A DNA stretch of 32,386 nucleotides from Cytophagales bacterium. GTDB lineage: Bacteria > Bacteroidota > Bacteroidia > Cytophagales > Microscillaceae. The stretch covers positions 1 through 32,386 of the forward strand of contig JAAFIN010000026.1 of NCBI GenBank assembly GCA_013297825.1. The letters run 5' to 3'. Below are positions 31,401-32,386 of this stretch, piece after piece (the first letter of the stretch is position 1; the number at the start of each line of letters is the position of its first letter). A program made the position numbers and the translations under genes. The notes under the pieces were generated by a model. That model was not told the DNA's origin, searched no databases, and worked only from the letters and a program-made list of their open reading frames with translations.

Positions 31401-32246
31401 CACATTTCCAGCCATTTCCCAAGATTTTTGAAATTCATTTTTAGAAAAATTCTTTAAAATTTCTTGTTTTTCTTCAAAAAAATCAACCAAAAATGTGGTA
31501 TCCATATTGCCTACCAAATCATCTTTTGCCATAGGACAACCACCAAAACCTCTAATCGCACCATCAAATCGCCTACAACCTGCTTGGTACGCTGAGTTTA
31601 TTTTTTCAAAAACAGTTTTTCTGTCTGAAATGCTGTGCAAATGTACGCCTATTTCAGTATTTGGGAATTTTTGGAATAAATGCCCATACAACGCTGAAAT
31701 ATTTTGAGGATTGGAAACGCCTATCGTGTCAGACAAAGCAAGCACTTTTACGCCCATTTTTACCAAATTTTCAGCACATTGTTCTACGATTTCAGGGCTG
31801 TAAGGTTCATTATAAGGATTTCCAAAAGCCATAGAAAGATAAACCACCAAATTTTTATTGGTTTTTTGGCAAATATTTAAAATTTCTTCTACCAATGGAT
31901 ATGATTCTTGAAGGGTTTTGTTGGTATTGCGTTGTTGAAAAATATCAGAAACTGAAAAAGGATAACCCAAATAATCAATTTGTGCAAATTCAGAGGCTTG
32001 TTCTGCTCCTTTTTGGTTGGCAATGATTGCCAATAATTTTGTATTTGGATTGAGTTCTAATTTTTCTAACACTTCCGCAGTATCACGCAGTTGAGGAATG
32101 GCTTTGGGCGATACAAAACTCCCAAAATCCAATGTATCAAAACCAACTTTGAGCAAAGTATTCAAATACGCAATTTTGGTTTCGGTTGGAATAAAATCGT
32201 GCAAGCCTTGCATTGCATCACGAGGACATTCTACGAGTTTTATCAT
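31392..32246 (-). CDS. Hydroxymethylglutaryl-CoA lyase family protein
   Basis: The protein of 284 residues is a TIM-barrel HMGL-like enzyme. It would cleave HMG-CoA to acetyl-CoA and acetoacetate in leucine degradation. Motifs are VECPRDAMQGL with the conserved Arg-Asp, SFVSPKAIPQLRD, LSMAFGNPYNEPYSPE, ALSDTIGVSNP, GVHLHS with the metal-binding histidines, and the signature RGFGGCPMAKDDLVGNM, in which the Cys is the catalytic one. It lacks mitochondrial targeting, as expected. It begins 14 bp after the stop of the upstream partial gene, so the two may form one operon. Confidence 0.92.
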   Translation of the reverse strand: MIKLVECPRDAMQGLHDFIPTETKIAYLNTLLKVGFDTLDFGSFVSPKAIPQLRDTAEVLEKLELNPNTKLLAIIANQKGAEQASEFAQIDYLGYPFSVSDIFQQRNTNKTLQESYPLVEEILNICQKTNKNLVVYLSMAFGNPYNEPYSPEIVEQCAENLVKMGVKVLALSDTIGVSNPQNISALYGHLFQKFPNTEIGVHLHSISDRKTVFEKINSAYQAGCRRFDGAIRGFGGCPMAKDDLVGNMDTTFLVDFFEEKQEILKNFSKNEFQKSWEMAGNVFN

Positions 32247-32260
32247 TGATTTTTTATGCT

Positions 32261-32386
32261 TTATTTTTTTAAATTTTTTAAACTTTTTGCATTATTTTTT
32301 TCCTTGTCATTCAAAATTTTATCCCAAAAATCCTCATCAATACGCATTTTTATTTTGTCAATGCGTGAATATTGCATTTCCATAAT
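32261..32386 (-). CDS. C-terminal part of a gene cut by the window edge
   Basis: The minus strand is open from the right edge to TAA at 32261-32263. The 41 visible residues are polar and charged (YSRIDKIKMRIDEDFWDKIL, then a Lys-rich end). Not recognised. It is probably the upstream gene of the HMG-CoA lyase operon. A start at ATG 32383 cannot be excluded, but a 40-residue gene is less likely than a truncated longer one. Confidence 0.5.
   Translation of the reverse strand: MMEMQYSRIDKIKMRIDEDFWDKILNDKEKNNAKSLKNLKK

Overview
The window is AT-rich DNA from a member of the phylum Bacteroidota, probably Cytophagales-like; I cannot name the genus. Support for the phylum comes from several repeated matches to the Bacteroidota promoter (TTTG, 19-21 bp, TAnnTTTG), from an ECF sigma factor paired with a one-TM repeat protein, from CarboxypepD_reg-type exported proteins, and from a DUF6934-like protein. 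No rRNA, tRNA, CRISPR array, integrase or complete insertion sequence was seen.

Layout. 1-2192 (minus): an ECF sigma factor and a partial surface-repeat/anti-sigma-like protein, separated by repeat arrays. 2527-8650 (plus): a large CHASE3/GAF/PAS sensor with no visible output domain, then an exported M16 peptidase. 8700-11651 (plus): an accessory island with a dead gene fragment, a cluster of four DnaA boxes, an intact antirepressor-like gene and a nonsense-mutated paralogue. 11832-14942: two exported CarboxypepD_reg-type proteins around tyrS (minus). 14980-16767 (minus): a hipB-hipS-hipT type split HipA toxin-antitoxin operon with two identical operators. 16830-19964 (minus): comB-like, gamma-carbonic anhydrase-like, LpxH-like phosphoesterase and pth genes. 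20127-20700: a 51-codon ORF whose leader carries a MITE-like element and whose 3' end runs into a 129-bp palindrome. 20700-22036: a small exported protein and proC. 22053-23553 (minus): a third antirepressor paralogue with five DnaA-type boxes upstream. 23582-25641 (plus): two small ORFs and a repeat protein ending in a Zc3h12a-like NYN RNase domain. 25728-26565: a two-gene cassette lying between two identical 55-bp copies of the start of a wax ester synthase gene. 26522-32386: WS/DGAT (plus), then M23 peptidase, Fur-family regulator, a polytopic membrane protein, HMG-CoA lyase and a partial gene (all minus).

Two themes run through the window. First, gaps between genes are full of short tandem arrays whose unit differs from place to place but whose period is almost always 7 bp, often touching stop codons. 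Second, the antirepressor-like paralogues share one C-terminal module but carry different N-terminal modules. Two of them have the same upstream unit, made of clustered DnaA boxes, a promoter and a leader hairpin.
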